From Lysobacter sp. MMG2 (GTDB lineage Bacteria > Pseudomonadota > Gammaproteobacteria > Xanthomonadales > Xanthomonadaceae): a stretch of DNA of 64,000 nucleotides. The stretch is from positions 1,302,001 to 1,366,000 of the forward strand of contig NZ_JAERQY020000001.1 in NCBI RefSeq assembly GCF_016735495.2. Direction: 5' to 3'. A program made the translations under genes and the position numbers. Shown in pieces: positions 55,001 through 61,952 of this stretch. Within the stretch, counting starts at the first letter, position 1, and each line of letters starts with the position of its first letter. The notes beneath the pieces are model-generated. The model searched no databases, was not told where the DNA came from, and saw only the letters and a list, made by a program, of their open reading frames with translations.

Positions 55001-55733
55001 CCGCCACGGACACGGTCTGTCCCTGTTCGATGGTGGCCGGCGTGATCTGCGATACCGCAGGCGAGCGGCCCACCGAAACGGTGCCGCTACGCACCACGTA
55101 CGGAATGCCCGACAGGTTCCACTTGACGCTGCCGACGATGTCACCGGCCGGCACTTCGATGCCGTTGACATCGTTTCCGCTGGCCTTGTTGCCGACACCG
55201 GAGGGCGAAGCCGCCAGGTCGATGCTGATCGCAGGGCCCTGGCTGTTGCGGATGTCCAGGTAGTTCAGCACCGGCGAAGCACCGTTCACCACCAGGCCGC
55301 GTCCGTGCTCGAAACGTACATGCTCAAGACGCGTGGTGGCGGTGGCGCCCGGTCCGAACGTCCAGGTGCCGTAGTCGCCGGCGGCCGGCGCCTGTCCGCG
55401 CAGTGTCTTGACGGAAAGCACGCGGATCGGCTGCGTCACGGTGCCGAGCGCGCGGAGGCTGCCCGCCTGCACGTTCACGCTCGCACCGGCTTCCATGTAC
55501 ACCGTTACGCCCGCGTCGATGGTGAGCGTCGCGGCGCTCTGCACCAGCAGGTTGCCCGACACCACGTACGGACTGTTGGCAAGCGTCCAGCGCGCATCGG
55601 TGGCGATGGAACCGCTCACCGCCGTCTCGGCGCGGGAGTTCGGAGCGAAGGCGAGCGACAGCGTCGCCATCATGAGCAGCACAAGCAGTCGCCAGAGCGG
55701 AACGGCACGCGCCGGCCCCGCGCCTTGCGTCAT
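52071..55733 (-). CDS. Large exported IPT/TIG-repeat protein
   Basis: A 1220-residue protein, first gene of the block. A signal peptide follows the start at 55733 (WRLLVLLMMATLSLAFAPNSRA; a longer frame from 55802 is possible). A beta-helix-like part lies at about 45-190 (LLVQSAATLTIDAGVTVYMEAGASVNVQAG). At least six IPT/TIG-like Ig domains with the recurring SISPITVTRNSTVSMVVRGRNL pattern follow, interspersed with a V-G-V-x-V-G signature (GVGVGAVLGDVVPNGW, PLVGVSVG, AVGVRVGAG). The signature repeats at each domain boundary and is not typical of IPT proteins. No anchor was found. It is likely secreted or surface-exposed. Confidence 0.8.
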   Translation of the reverse strand: MTQGAGPARAVPLWRLLVLLMMATLSLAFAPNSRAETAVSGSIATDARWTLANSPYVVSGNLLVQSAATLTIDAGVTVYMEAGASVNVQAGSLRALGTVTQPIRVLSVKTLRGQAPAAGDYGTWTFGPGATATTRLEHVRFEHGRGLVVNGASPVLNYLDIRNSQGPAISIDLAASPSGVGNKASGNDVNGIEVPAGDIVGSVKWNLSGIPYVVRSGTVSVGRSPAVSQITPATIEQGQTVSVAVDGVRLDGFAAGAVDNSGLTVTPISGGSSSRLSFQLKANADAALGPAALSLRVDAGELVLPNALTVTPPIPAVTQIVPATVIAGVGVSEIVVTGRNFSAQSEVLVNSAGLPTQYVSGGELRATLPNQSAAAVLPLQVRNPHPAGGSPPLLSNSVNLTVQMPVPPTVSFEPTPIAMPPDNKAHDITLRLSKADIRDHTINFSVSDPAKATVTPASLTIAAGQLTARVTITPLVQGSVTLIAQSATLGNSSTPIFITPDFRGINTSYAPPVGVTVAGGPVGGETRETKPNSLVGVGVGAVLGDVVPNGWTAGTTQNLQILGAAIPAGSLVSIVPADGLTLGAATVSPDGTSLSVPVTTTGDAESGPRRVVVRDNNGSLLAFANAASGTVYLAAGLPRIDSISPITVTRNSTVSMVVRGRNLRDAKLSVTPGSDIEIDAQPVINADGTELTAMVHVGSTAALGSRAMQVSSVTGTSPADATSANTLHVVGAIESTYAWTAPLVGVSVGERAPDPQQIVPVLMQHLGVVVGASATGVTPRTGIVGSTVTVKVQGQGLQDVNAVSFVPATGLTVGTPTVAGDGSELTFPVTVAADAVLGLRRLVLATPAGPMAFANVNDGAFLVSTPPPMVESIAPQVLTLGGTAQTLTVRGRYLDNVVDVRFVPAAGITVIRPFTASDGGNTLAFAVQVDAAATTGPRKLIVTTAAGDSAAEASPANTVVLAAQTGPAYPAIMSPAVGVRVGAGQSQTYDGALIAPTVGVMVIEEPLPPQPVDLMPTANTVGLLVGSVARGKSADGWLQGVSDTLRIHGVDLGQVTSVEAVPSAGILFGTVSANASGTELDVPVSVAQDAALGSRRLRLRTSSGEVVWQSGALASFGIGRVPSMDSVSPIVLNTGETVTLTVRGRDLAGVTGAVFTPADGFTQVGAPVWSQDATGEQLKVTVHIAAGATTGQRVLQLKVPGGVTSATPSVANTLTVVAGP

Positions 55734-56046
55734 CTCGACGAAGTCACGGGTTCCGGACGCACGCGCACGCGCGCAGCCTGGCCTCTCAGGACAGAGCGGC
55801 ATGGTGGATTGGGCTCGAGTGCGCGATCAGCGACGAGGCGCGCGCGAACGCGACGCTTCGTTGCCGAGCGGAATGCTGTGGTATTCGGAAGCGACGATAC
55901 GGGCCTGATCGAGGCGCTGGGACCAGCGCAAGGCCGCACTACACCAGGCGCCGAGGGCGCCGGACTGCTGAAAATCCATTCATTCCCCCTAAATCCGTTT
56001 ATTCCGGCATGCGCCCGGAAACCCCTTCCCTGGCGTTGCGGGTCCG

Positions 56047-56076
56047 ATCATAAACAGGGCTCGATCGGTTTTGCAA
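56047..56076 (-). promoter_or_regulatory. Candidate promoter of the surface/secretion block
   Basis: Minus-strand TTGCAA (56071-56076) as -35 and TATGAT (56047-56052) as -10, separated by 18 nt. The -10 matches consensus at five positions and the -35 at four. It is the best promoter-like pair in the gap and faces the IPT gene. Confidence 0.5.
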
Positions 56077-56087
56077 TCCACTGCAAA
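56070..56087. promoter_or_regulatory. Palindromic operator-like site TTTGCA-N6-TGCAAA
   Basis: A perfect 6-bp inverted repeat with a 6-nt spacer, covering the -35 hexamer of the candidate promoter. Such a position suits a repressor, or an activator at class II distance. It does not match the Clp/Crp consensus TGTGA-N6-TCACA. Confidence 0.45.
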
Positions 56088-56309
56088 CGATCAGGATGAT
56101 CCTCGTCACAAATTCGGAACGCGAGCCATCCGGCCGCGCTCGCGCGACGGACTGCATCCGCCAGCGGCGATGCAGTACGCGTTCCCGACATCGCCAAGAA
56201 GCAGCCACTGGCGGCATGCGAACGAGCAACGCGTGCGAGATCGCAACGCGTTCGGCCTTCAATTCCTGTGAGGCAGCGGGCGCTTGCACACGCACGCGGC
56301 GCAGATCCG

Positions 56310-57182
56310 TCAGCTTTCTTCGGGTCGCGGCTGGAACATCTGCGCACGCGGATGGAACCTGCGCGGCGCGTAACCGAAATCGCGCTGCGCCGGTGCGATG
56401 TCGAACGTGAGATCGCTGCGCATGCGGCGCACCGCGGCTTCGCCGAGCCCGGTGCCGCGTCCGCTCAGCTGCGCGGCGAACAGCGCGGCACTGAACAACG
56501 GCGAAGGCAATTCGACCAGCTTCGGCGGCGGCGTCAGCGAGGCGAGCACGCGCGCCACCATGTCGCGGTAGCTCAGCGTCTCGCCGCCCGGCAATGCGTA
56601 GGTACGTCCATGTGTGGCCGCCTGCGATGCGCAGGCAAAGGCCGCCGATGCAAGATCGTCCGCATGCACCGGCTGACGCAGGCCGTTCGCACCGCGCGGC
56701 AGCGGGAAATAACCCCAGCGCTGCGCAAGCTGTGCGATGCGTGTGAGCGTGGCATCGCGACCGGCTCCGTAAATGAGCGTGGGCCGAAGCAAGGTCGCCG
56801 CCGCATCGCGCTTGTGCGCGGTGGACAGGACGAGCTCCTCGCCTTCGCGCAGGCGACGCGCGACATCGCGCTCGGCCGCATCCGCCGAACCGCGCTTCAC
56901 CTCCACGCTGGTGGAACCGAAGGCGATCACGCGCGGGCACTCGATCGCGCTGCCCGCGAACCACTGTGCGAAGCCGTCCAGCGGCCCGCAACTGAAGATG
57001 GCGTCCACGCGTGCGGGCACGGCCGGCATCGCGTCGAGTTCGCCGCGCAACCAGTGCAGGCCGGGCTCGTCGGTGTGCATGCCGCGCGAGAGCGCCGTGA
57101 CGCGCCAGCCATCGCCCAGGAGCATGCCCAGCAGTGGAAAGCCGATCTGTCCGGTCGCGCCGAACACCAGTGCATGCCGCAT
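56310..57182 (-). CDS. NAD(P)-dependent epimerase/dehydratase (extended-SDR-like)
   Basis: A 290-residue Rossmann-fold protein. The dinucleotide motif is at the N terminus (ALVFGATGQIGFPLLGMLL). Substrate-domain features include LRPTLIYGAGRD, where the Y-x-x-x-K of classical SDRs is replaced, and the PVHADDLASAAF motif typical of extended SDRs. The catalytic lysine is not evident, as in several NAD-dependent epimerase-like regulators. Substrate unknown. It ends at the regulatory gap of the secretion block and is 3 nt downstream of nhaA, so it is probably co-transcribed with it. Confidence 0.8.
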   Translation of the reverse strand: MRHALVFGATGQIGFPLLGMLLGDGWRVTALSRGMHTDEPGLHWLRGELDAMPAVPARVDAIFSCGPLDGFAQWFAGSAIECPRVIAFGSTSVEVKRGSADAAERDVARRLREGEELVLSTAHKRDAAATLLRPTLIYGAGRDATLTRIAQLAQRWGYFPLPRGANGLRQPVHADDLASAAFACASQAATHGRTYALPGGETLSYRDMVARVLASLTPPPKLVELPSPLFSAALFAAQLSGRGTGLGEAAVRRMRSDLTFDIAPAQRDFGYAPRRFHPRAQMFQPRPEES

Positions 57183-57185
57183 CGT

Positions 57186-58415
57186 TCAGTCCACTCTTGT
57201 CATCGGGGGCAGCGTCATGCGCAACCATATCCAGCCGGCGAGCGCCGACACGAGCGAGGCCAGCAACACGCCCAGCACGGCCGCGTCGTAGAGGTGCGGA
57301 TCGCGATAGGCGAGCGAAGCGATGAACAGGCTCATCGTGAAACCGATGCCGCACATCAGCCCGAGGCCGAGCATCGCGCGCAAGCCCATGCCGTCCGGGA
57401 ACCGCGCCCAGCCCAGCGCGCGCATCAGCATCGCCGCGCCGACGATGCCCACCGGCTTGCCGACCACCAGGCCAAGCAGCACGCCCATCGGCAACGGTGC
57501 GAACACGTCGTCCAGTGCCATGCCTTCCAGCACGAGCCCTGCGTTGACGAAGGCGAACAACGGCAGGATCGCGTACGCGACCCACGGATGCAGCGCGTGC
57601 TCTAGCGACTCCAGCGGTGAACGCGCGACGCCTTCGCGCGAACCGTGCGGCACCATCAACCCGGTGACCACGCCGGCCAGCGTCGCGTGCACTCCGGACT
57701 TGAGCACGCACACCCACAGCACCGTGCCCAGCATCAGGTACGGCGCCAGGCGCCTGACGCCACGCCGATTGAGCAGCCACATGCCGGCGATCGCCGCGGC
57801 CGCCCACACCAGCGCCGTCGTCGACAATCCGTGCGAATAGAACAGCGCGATGATGACGATGGCGATGAGATCGTCGACCACCGCGATCGTCGACAGCAAC
57901 AGCTTCATGCCCGTTGGCACGCGCGAGCCGAGCAGCGCGAGCACGCCGAGCGCGAAGGCGATGTCCGTCGCCGTGGGCACGCCCCAGCCGCGCAGCGCCT
58001 GCGCATCGCCGCGGTTCAACGCGAAGAACAGCAACGCCGGAACGACGACACCGGCGGTCGCGCACACCATCGGCAACACCAGCTGCGAGCGACTGGCGAG
58101 CTGTCCGCTGAGCGCCTCGCGCTTGATCTCCAGCGCGACCAGCAGGAAGAACACGGCCATCAGGCCGTCGTTGATCCACAGCAACAGCGGCTTGGCGATG
58201 TCGAACGCGCCGATGCGCACTTCCACGGGCAGTTGCCGGAACGCCTCGTACGCCGGCGACAGCGGCGAGTTGGCCGCGGCCATCGCCAACACCGCGGCGG
58301 CGATCAGGACGATGCCGCCGGCCGCCTCCAGGCGGAAGAACTCCCGCAGCGCGCGCACGCCGCGCGGAGACGGTGTGATCGGCCCGGAGGCGGAAGGAGG
58401 AAGGGTCTGCGTCAT
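57186..58415 (-). CDS. nhaA: Na+/H+ antiporter NhaA
   Basis: A 409-residue, 12-helix antiporter exporting Na+ for H+ at alkaline pH. Signatures: PTATDIAFALGVLALLGSRVPTGMKLLL (TDIAF), then AVVDDLIAIVIIALFYS with the Asp pair of the ion site, and PVGIVGAAMLMRALGWARFPDG near the C terminus. The first helix is preceded by a Pro-rich N terminus. A very short gap to the SDR gene suggests one operon. It is complete. Confidence 0.95.
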   Translation of the reverse strand: MTQTLPPSASGPITPSPRGVRALREFFRLEAAGGIVLIAAAVLAMAAANSPLSPAYEAFRQLPVEVRIGAFDIAKPLLLWINDGLMAVFFLLVALEIKREALSGQLASRSQLVLPMVCATAGVVVPALLFFALNRGDAQALRGWGVPTATDIAFALGVLALLGSRVPTGMKLLLSTIAVVDDLIAIVIIALFYSHGLSTTALVWAAAAIAGMWLLNRRGVRRLAPYLMLGTVLWVCVLKSGVHATLAGVVTGLMVPHGSREGVARSPLESLEHALHPWVAYAILPLFAFVNAGLVLEGMALDDVFAPLPMGVLLGLVVGKPVGIVGAAMLMRALGWARFPDGMGLRAMLGLGLMCGIGFTMSLFIASLAYRDPHLYDAAVLGVLLASLVSALAGWIWLRMTLPPMTRVD

Positions 58416-58449
58416 CGGCCCAGTATATCGGCCGCGATGCGCGGCCCCG

Positions 58450-59403
58450 TCAGTACATGGTCAGCAGTTCGAACGCGACCCACGCGAAGAACGCGATCAA
58501 CAGGCCCGCGCCCTCGCCCTTGCTAATGTGCAGGTCGCCGCGCAGCATCGGGTAGAGCATCAGCGCGAACACGCCGGCCGCGGGCAGTTCGAACATCACG
58601 AACGATTCGGGCAGCGCCATGGAGCCTCCGATCGCCGCCATGCCGCCGATCACCACGAGCAGGTTGAACAGGCTCGAACCGATCACATGGCCCACCACGA
58701 TGTCGCCATGCCCCTTGCGCGCGGCGGAGATGGCGGCGGCCATTTCCGGCAGCGCGGTGCCGATGGCCACCGGCAGCAGGCCGGTGAGCAGTGGCGCCAT
58801 GCCGATGCCCTCGCCGATCGTCGGTGCACTGCGCACGATCATGCGCGAGCCGAAGTAGAGCAGCACCGCCGCGATCGCGAAGCGGATGATGTTGAGCCAC
58901 AGATCGGTGCTGGTGCGTGCGAAGGCGGCGATCGCATCTTGCAATTCGGGCGATTCACGACGCGTGCGCGCTGCGGCGAACATCACCACCGCCACGAAGG
59001 CCACGAGCAGGAGCATGCCCTCGATCCGCGACAGCCTGCCGTCGAAACCCAGCACGATGGTCAGCAGCGTGCCGAGCAGCAACACCAGCAGCAGCGGCGA
59101 GAGTGCGCGCCAGCGCACGGTCAGCGGCGCGACCAGCGCGGCCGCGCCGAGCGTCAGGCCGAAGTTGGCGACGTTGCTGCCCACCGCGTTGCCCAGCGCC
59201 AGCGCGGGCTGATGGCGCACGACTGCCTGCAGGTTGACCGCCAGCTCCGGCAGCGACGTGCCGAAGGCGACCAGCACCAATCCGGCAACGAAGGGCGAGG
59301 CCCCCAGGCGCTGGGCCAGCCCCGACGCGCCCTTCACGATCGAGTCGCCCCCCAGTGCCAGCAGCACCAGCCCCAGTACGAACCAGCCAATGGCCTCGAG
59401 CAT
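58450..59403 (-). CDS. Calcium/sodium antiporter (CaCA, YrbG-like)
   Basis: A 317-residue membrane protein with the two inverted alpha-repeats of the CaCA superfamily: GNAVGSNVANFGLTLGAAAL in the first half and GHVIGSSLFNLLVVIGGMAA in the second, with FVAGLVLVAFGTSLPELAVNL and LLPVAIGTALPEMAAAI as the partner Glu-containing helices. The start at 59403 follows GGAGGGG; the ATG at 59418 is rejected. YrbG-type proteins exchange Na+ or H+ for Ca2+. It is upstream of nhaA by 34 nt. Confidence 0.9.
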   Translation of the reverse strand: MLEAIGWFVLGLVLLALGGDSIVKGASGLAQRLGASPFVAGLVLVAFGTSLPELAVNLQAVVRHQPALALGNAVGSNVANFGLTLGAAALVAPLTVRWRALSPLLLVLLLGTLLTIVLGFDGRLSRIEGMLLLVAFVAVVMFAAARTRRESPELQDAIAAFARTSTDLWLNIIRFAIAAVLLYFGSRMIVRSAPTIGEGIGMAPLLTGLLPVAIGTALPEMAAAISAARKGHGDIVVGHVIGSSLFNLLVVIGGMAAIGGSMALPESFVMFELPAAGVFALMLYPMLRGDLHISKGEGAGLLIAFFAWVAFELLTMY

Positions 59404-59473
59404 CGTGTCCCCCTCCACGTCTCACTCCCTCGATTCTAAGCCCGGGCCGCCCTGCCGCGCCCAGCACCGTGTC

Positions 59474-60103
59474 TCAGGAGCAACCTTCCACATAGTCCAC
59501 CTGCGGCGGCTCGCCGATTCGCCACGTGGTGACGCGGCCCGACGCATCGGTCTCGAACAGCACCACGCCCGCGCCTCCGTCCGGATTGGGAACGCGCAGG
59601 TACTTCCCGCCCTCGACGTATTTGTGGTTCTGCACCTGCACGTGCCCTGCGTACAGTTGCTCGATCTGCTGCGTGCTCATGCCCACGCGCCCGCCGCCGG
59701 GCGCCTCGATGTCCTCGGCGTTGACGTCCATGCGCACGAAGCGCTGGTCTTCGAACATGAAGGCGATGCGGTAGCCGCGTTGCGTGCGCGGTTGCGGCAT
59801 GAGGTAGTAGCAGCCCTGCGGCGTGTCGGGCTTCATGCCGCCCAGTTCACGGCCCCAGGCCATGCGCAGTTGTTCTTCGGTCGAGCCGAACGGCGCGGGG
59901 CCGAAGCCCGCGAAGCCGATCACACCGGGGGCCGGCATGGCGCCGTTGGCGGCGCCGGGCGGCGGCGGCGGCGTTCCGCTGGACGGTTGCGAGGCCGGCT
60001 CCACCGCCGGCGCGGGCGTGGCGACGTCCGGCGTGCGTGCAGGCCCGCGGTCACCGCAGGCCGACAGCACCAGGAGCAAGGCCGTCGCAGTCGCCACCCT
60101 CAT
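59474..60103 (-). CDS. Uncharacterised lipoprotein
   Basis: A 209-residue lipoprotein. Signal MRVATATALLLVLSAC, lipobox LVLSAC with Cys16, then a Pro/Ala linker (about 20-60) and a globular domain. The latter includes GFAGFGPAPFGSTEEQLRMAWGREL, YYLMPQPRTQRGYRIAFMFEDQRFVRMDV and GVVLFETDASGRVTTWRIG. The repeated FGxTxxxxxxAWG pattern recalls small periplasmic domains used as inhibitors or chaperones, but I do not recognise the family. GGAG 8 nt upstream supports the start. Monocistronic. Confidence 0.75.
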   Translation of the reverse strand: MRVATATALLLVLSACGDRGPARTPDVATPAPAVEPASQPSSGTPPPPPGAANGAMPAPGVIGFAGFGPAPFGSTEEQLRMAWGRELGGMKPDTPQGCYYLMPQPRTQRGYRIAFMFEDQRFVRMDVNAEDIEAPGGGRVGMSTQQIEQLYAGHVQVQNHKYVEGGKYLRVPNPDGGAGVVLFETDASGRVTTWRIGEPPQVDYVEGCS

Positions 60104-60183
60104 CACGCACGCTCCATGCACGGCACCGGGCCGGTCGGGCAGCCTAGCTCCGCACCGCGTTAACGCAACGCAAACGCGCCCGC

Positions 60184-61485
60184 TCAGGCCTTCGCGTCGA
60201 AGTGCTTCTTCAGCCCGGCCCAGCACGCCTGGTAATCGCGCTGGCGATGCGCGGCATCGAGGGCCTGCTTCGTCGGACGGATCACCGCGCGCGTCTCGAA
60301 CATGAAGGCCATCGTGTCCTGGACCACGTCCGGCTTGGACAGATCGGCCGCACTGGCCTTCTCGAACGTCGCCGCGTCCGGACCGTGGCCGGTCATGGAG
60401 TTGTGCAGCGACGCACCGCCCGGCACGAAGCCTTCGGCCTTGGCGTCATAGGCGCCGTGCACCAGGCCCATGAACTCGCTGGCGATGTTGCGGTGGAACC
60501 ACGGCGGGCGGAACGTGTCCTGCGCGACCAGCCAGCGCGGCGGGAAGATCACGAAATCCAGGTTGCTCGTGCCCGCCGTGTCGCTGGGCGAATGCAGCAC
60601 GAGGAAGATCGACGGATCGGGGTGGTCGTAGCTGATCGATCCGATGGTGTTGAAGTGGCGCAGGTCGTACTTGGACGGCGCGTAGTTGCCGTGCCAGGCG
60701 ACCACGTCGATCGGCGAGTGACCGATGTGCGCGCGCCACAGGTGGCCCTGGAATTTGGCGATCAGCTCGAAGTCGCCTTCGACATCTTCGTAGGCCGCGT
60801 TCGGCGTGAGGAAATCACGCGGGTTCGCCAGCCCGTTGGAGCCGATCGGCCCCAGGTCCGGCAGGCGAAGCATCGCGCCGAAGTTCTCGCACACGTAGCC
60901 GCGCGCCTCGCCGTCGGGCAGCGTCACCGCGAAGCGGATGCCGCGCGGGATCACCGCGATTTCCTGCGGCTCCACGTCGAGCACGCCCAGTTCGGTCTCG
61001 ATGTGCAGGCGGCCCTGCTGCGGCACGATCAGCAGCTCGCCGTCGGCGTCGTAGAACCAGCGGCCCTGCATGTCGCGATTGGCGGCATACAGGTGGATGC
61101 CCACGCCGCCCTGCGCAGCGGGCGAACCGTTGCCGGCCATGGTGAACAGACCGTCGACGAAATCCGCGCCGCCAGCGGGCATCGGCATCGGGCTCCAGCG
61201 CAGCTGGTCGGGCGAGACCGGCGCGTCGCCGAAGTCATTGTGGAAATGCGCCTGCGCGTAGGCTTCAAATGCGCCGTGCATCGCGGCGGGGCGGATGCGA
61301 TACAACCAGCTGCGGCGGTTCGCATGGCGCGGCGCGGTGAACGCGGTGCCCGAGACCTGTTCCGCATAGAGCCCGTGCGCTACGCGCTGTGGCGAGTTGC
61401 GCCCGACCGGCAGCGCGCCGGCCACCGCCTCCGTCGCGAACTCGTTGCCGAAACCGGATTGGTAGCCGTTGCTGGTGATGGTCAT
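60184..61485 (-). CDS. hmgA: Homogentisate 1,2-dioxygenase
   Basis: Fe(II) dioxygenase cleaving homogentisate to maleylacetoacetate in tyrosine degradation. The 433-residue product begins [20 protein letters not shown], the family start. [55 protein letters not shown] and the iron-site region [29 protein letters not shown] with [15 protein letters not shown] are all present. It is downstream of hppD, and the two are separated by a DUF559 element. Confidence 0.97.
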   Translation of the reverse strand: MTITSNGYQSGFGNEFATEAVAGALPVGRNSPQRVAHGLYAEQVSGTAFTAPRHANRRSWLYRIRPAAMHGAFEAYAQAHFHNDFGDAPVSPDQLRWSPMPMPAGGADFVDGLFTMAGNGSPAAQGGVGIHLYAANRDMQGRWFYDADGELLIVPQQGRLHIETELGVLDVEPQEIAVIPRGIRFAVTLPDGEARGYVCENFGAMLRLPDLGPIGSNGLANPRDFLTPNAAYEDVEGDFELIAKFQGHLWRAHIGHSPIDVVAWHGNYAPSKYDLRHFNTIGSISYDHPDPSIFLVLHSPSDTAGTSNLDFVIFPPRWLVAQDTFRPPWFHRNIASEFMGLVHGAYDAKAEGFVPGGASLHNSMTGHGPDAATFEKASAADLSKPDVVQDTMAFMFETRAVIRPTKQALDAAHRQRDYQACWAGLKKHFDAKA

Positions 61486-61496
61486 GTCGGAGCCTT

Positions 61497-61895
61497 TTAA
61501 GCCCCTCTCCCATCGGGAGAGGGGTTGGGGTGAGGGGCGGCGGAGCGGCATGCGTTCCAGATCGCTTCGATGACAGCGTCGGTCTGCTGCAGCACTTCGT
61601 TGTCCCAGAAGCGAAACACCGTGAAGCCTTGCGATTCGATGAAACGGGTGCGGGTCAAATCTGTCTGGTACGAATGCTGCGAGCCGTCAAGCTCGATGAC
61701 AAGCATCGCGGTCAAGCAGACGAAGTCCACGACATAGGGAGGAATCGGATACTGGCGCCGGAACTTGAAACCGGGAAGCTGGTTGTTTCGCAGCCCTCGC
61801 CAGATCACGCGCTGGGCATCCGTGGCCGACGCTCGGAGGGATCGCGCCCTGCGCAACGTGTCCGTCGGCAATTTCGCCCTCTGACGGTCTTCCAT
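61497..61895 (-). CDS. DUF559 nuclease-like protein bracketed by inverted repeats
   Basis: A 132-residue protein of the DUF559 family (Vsr-like endonuclease fold). The pattern is [58 protein letters not shown] with [22 protein letters not shown]-x-x-x-I-x-P-Y-x-V-D-F and E-x-D-G-x-x-H are catalytic-type motifs. The last dozen codons ([12 protein letters not shown]) are encoded by the left inverted repeat. The ATG at 61895 is just inside the right repeat. The start at 61943 would be encoded by the repeat itself and is rejected. The arrangement looks like a small mobile unit. Confidence 0.85.
   Translation of the reverse strand: MEDRQRAKLPTDTLRRARSLRASATDAQRVIWRGLRNNQLPGFKFRRQYPIPPYVVDFVCLTAMLVIELDGSQHSYQTDLTRTRFIESQGFTVFRFWDNEVLQQTDAVIEAIWNACRSAAPHPNPSPDGRGA
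61501..61540 (+). repeat. 40-bp inverted repeat, left copy
   Basis: Left terminal unit with a CCTCTCCC/GGGAGAGG hairpin and a GGTTGGGGTGAGGGG tail. It matches the right copy at 61899-61938 in inverted orientation at 37 of 40 positions. It lies at the hmgA side and encodes the tail of the DUF559 protein. Confidence 0.9.
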
Positions 61896-61898
61896 GCT

Positions 61899-61938
61899 CC
61901 ACCCCTCACCCCAACCCCTCTCCCGTCGGGAGAGGGGC
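61899..61938 (-). repeat. 40-bp inverted repeat, right copy
   Basis: Right terminal unit, the reverse complement of the left one at 37 of 40 positions, just upstream of the DUF559 start codon and 14 nt from the hppD stop. Sequences of this type (palindrome plus GGGTTGGGGTGAGGG) are widely dispersed in Xanthomonadaceae by my recollection. Confidence 0.9.
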
Positions 61939-61952
61939 TTCAAAGCACTTAC

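Larger units (their letters stand above)
55734..56309. other. Regulatory gap upstream of the surface/secretion block
   Basis: 576 nt with no supported gene, containing the candidate promoter and operator below. The stretch from the promoter to the first start codon is about 300 nt, a long leader. AT content near 55970-56050 is higher than in the surrounding genes. The SDR-type gene on the same strand ends at 56310, so this gap also contains its transcript end, but I found no clear terminator. Confidence 0.5.

Noticed and set aside
56070-56087. Clp/Crp-binding site at the secretion block promoter
   Set aside because: The palindrome TTTGCA-N6-TGCAAA does not match TGTGA-N6-TCACA.
51891-56099. 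Plus-strand open frame of about 1400 codons antisense to the IPT gene
   Set aside because: Arg/His-rich low-information translation with no recognisable domain. The antisense gene is coherent.
56048-56347. 99-codon minus-strand frame in the regulatory gap upstream of the secretion block
   Set aside because: No ribosome-binding site, no domain, overlaps the candidate promoter and the end of the SDR-type gene.
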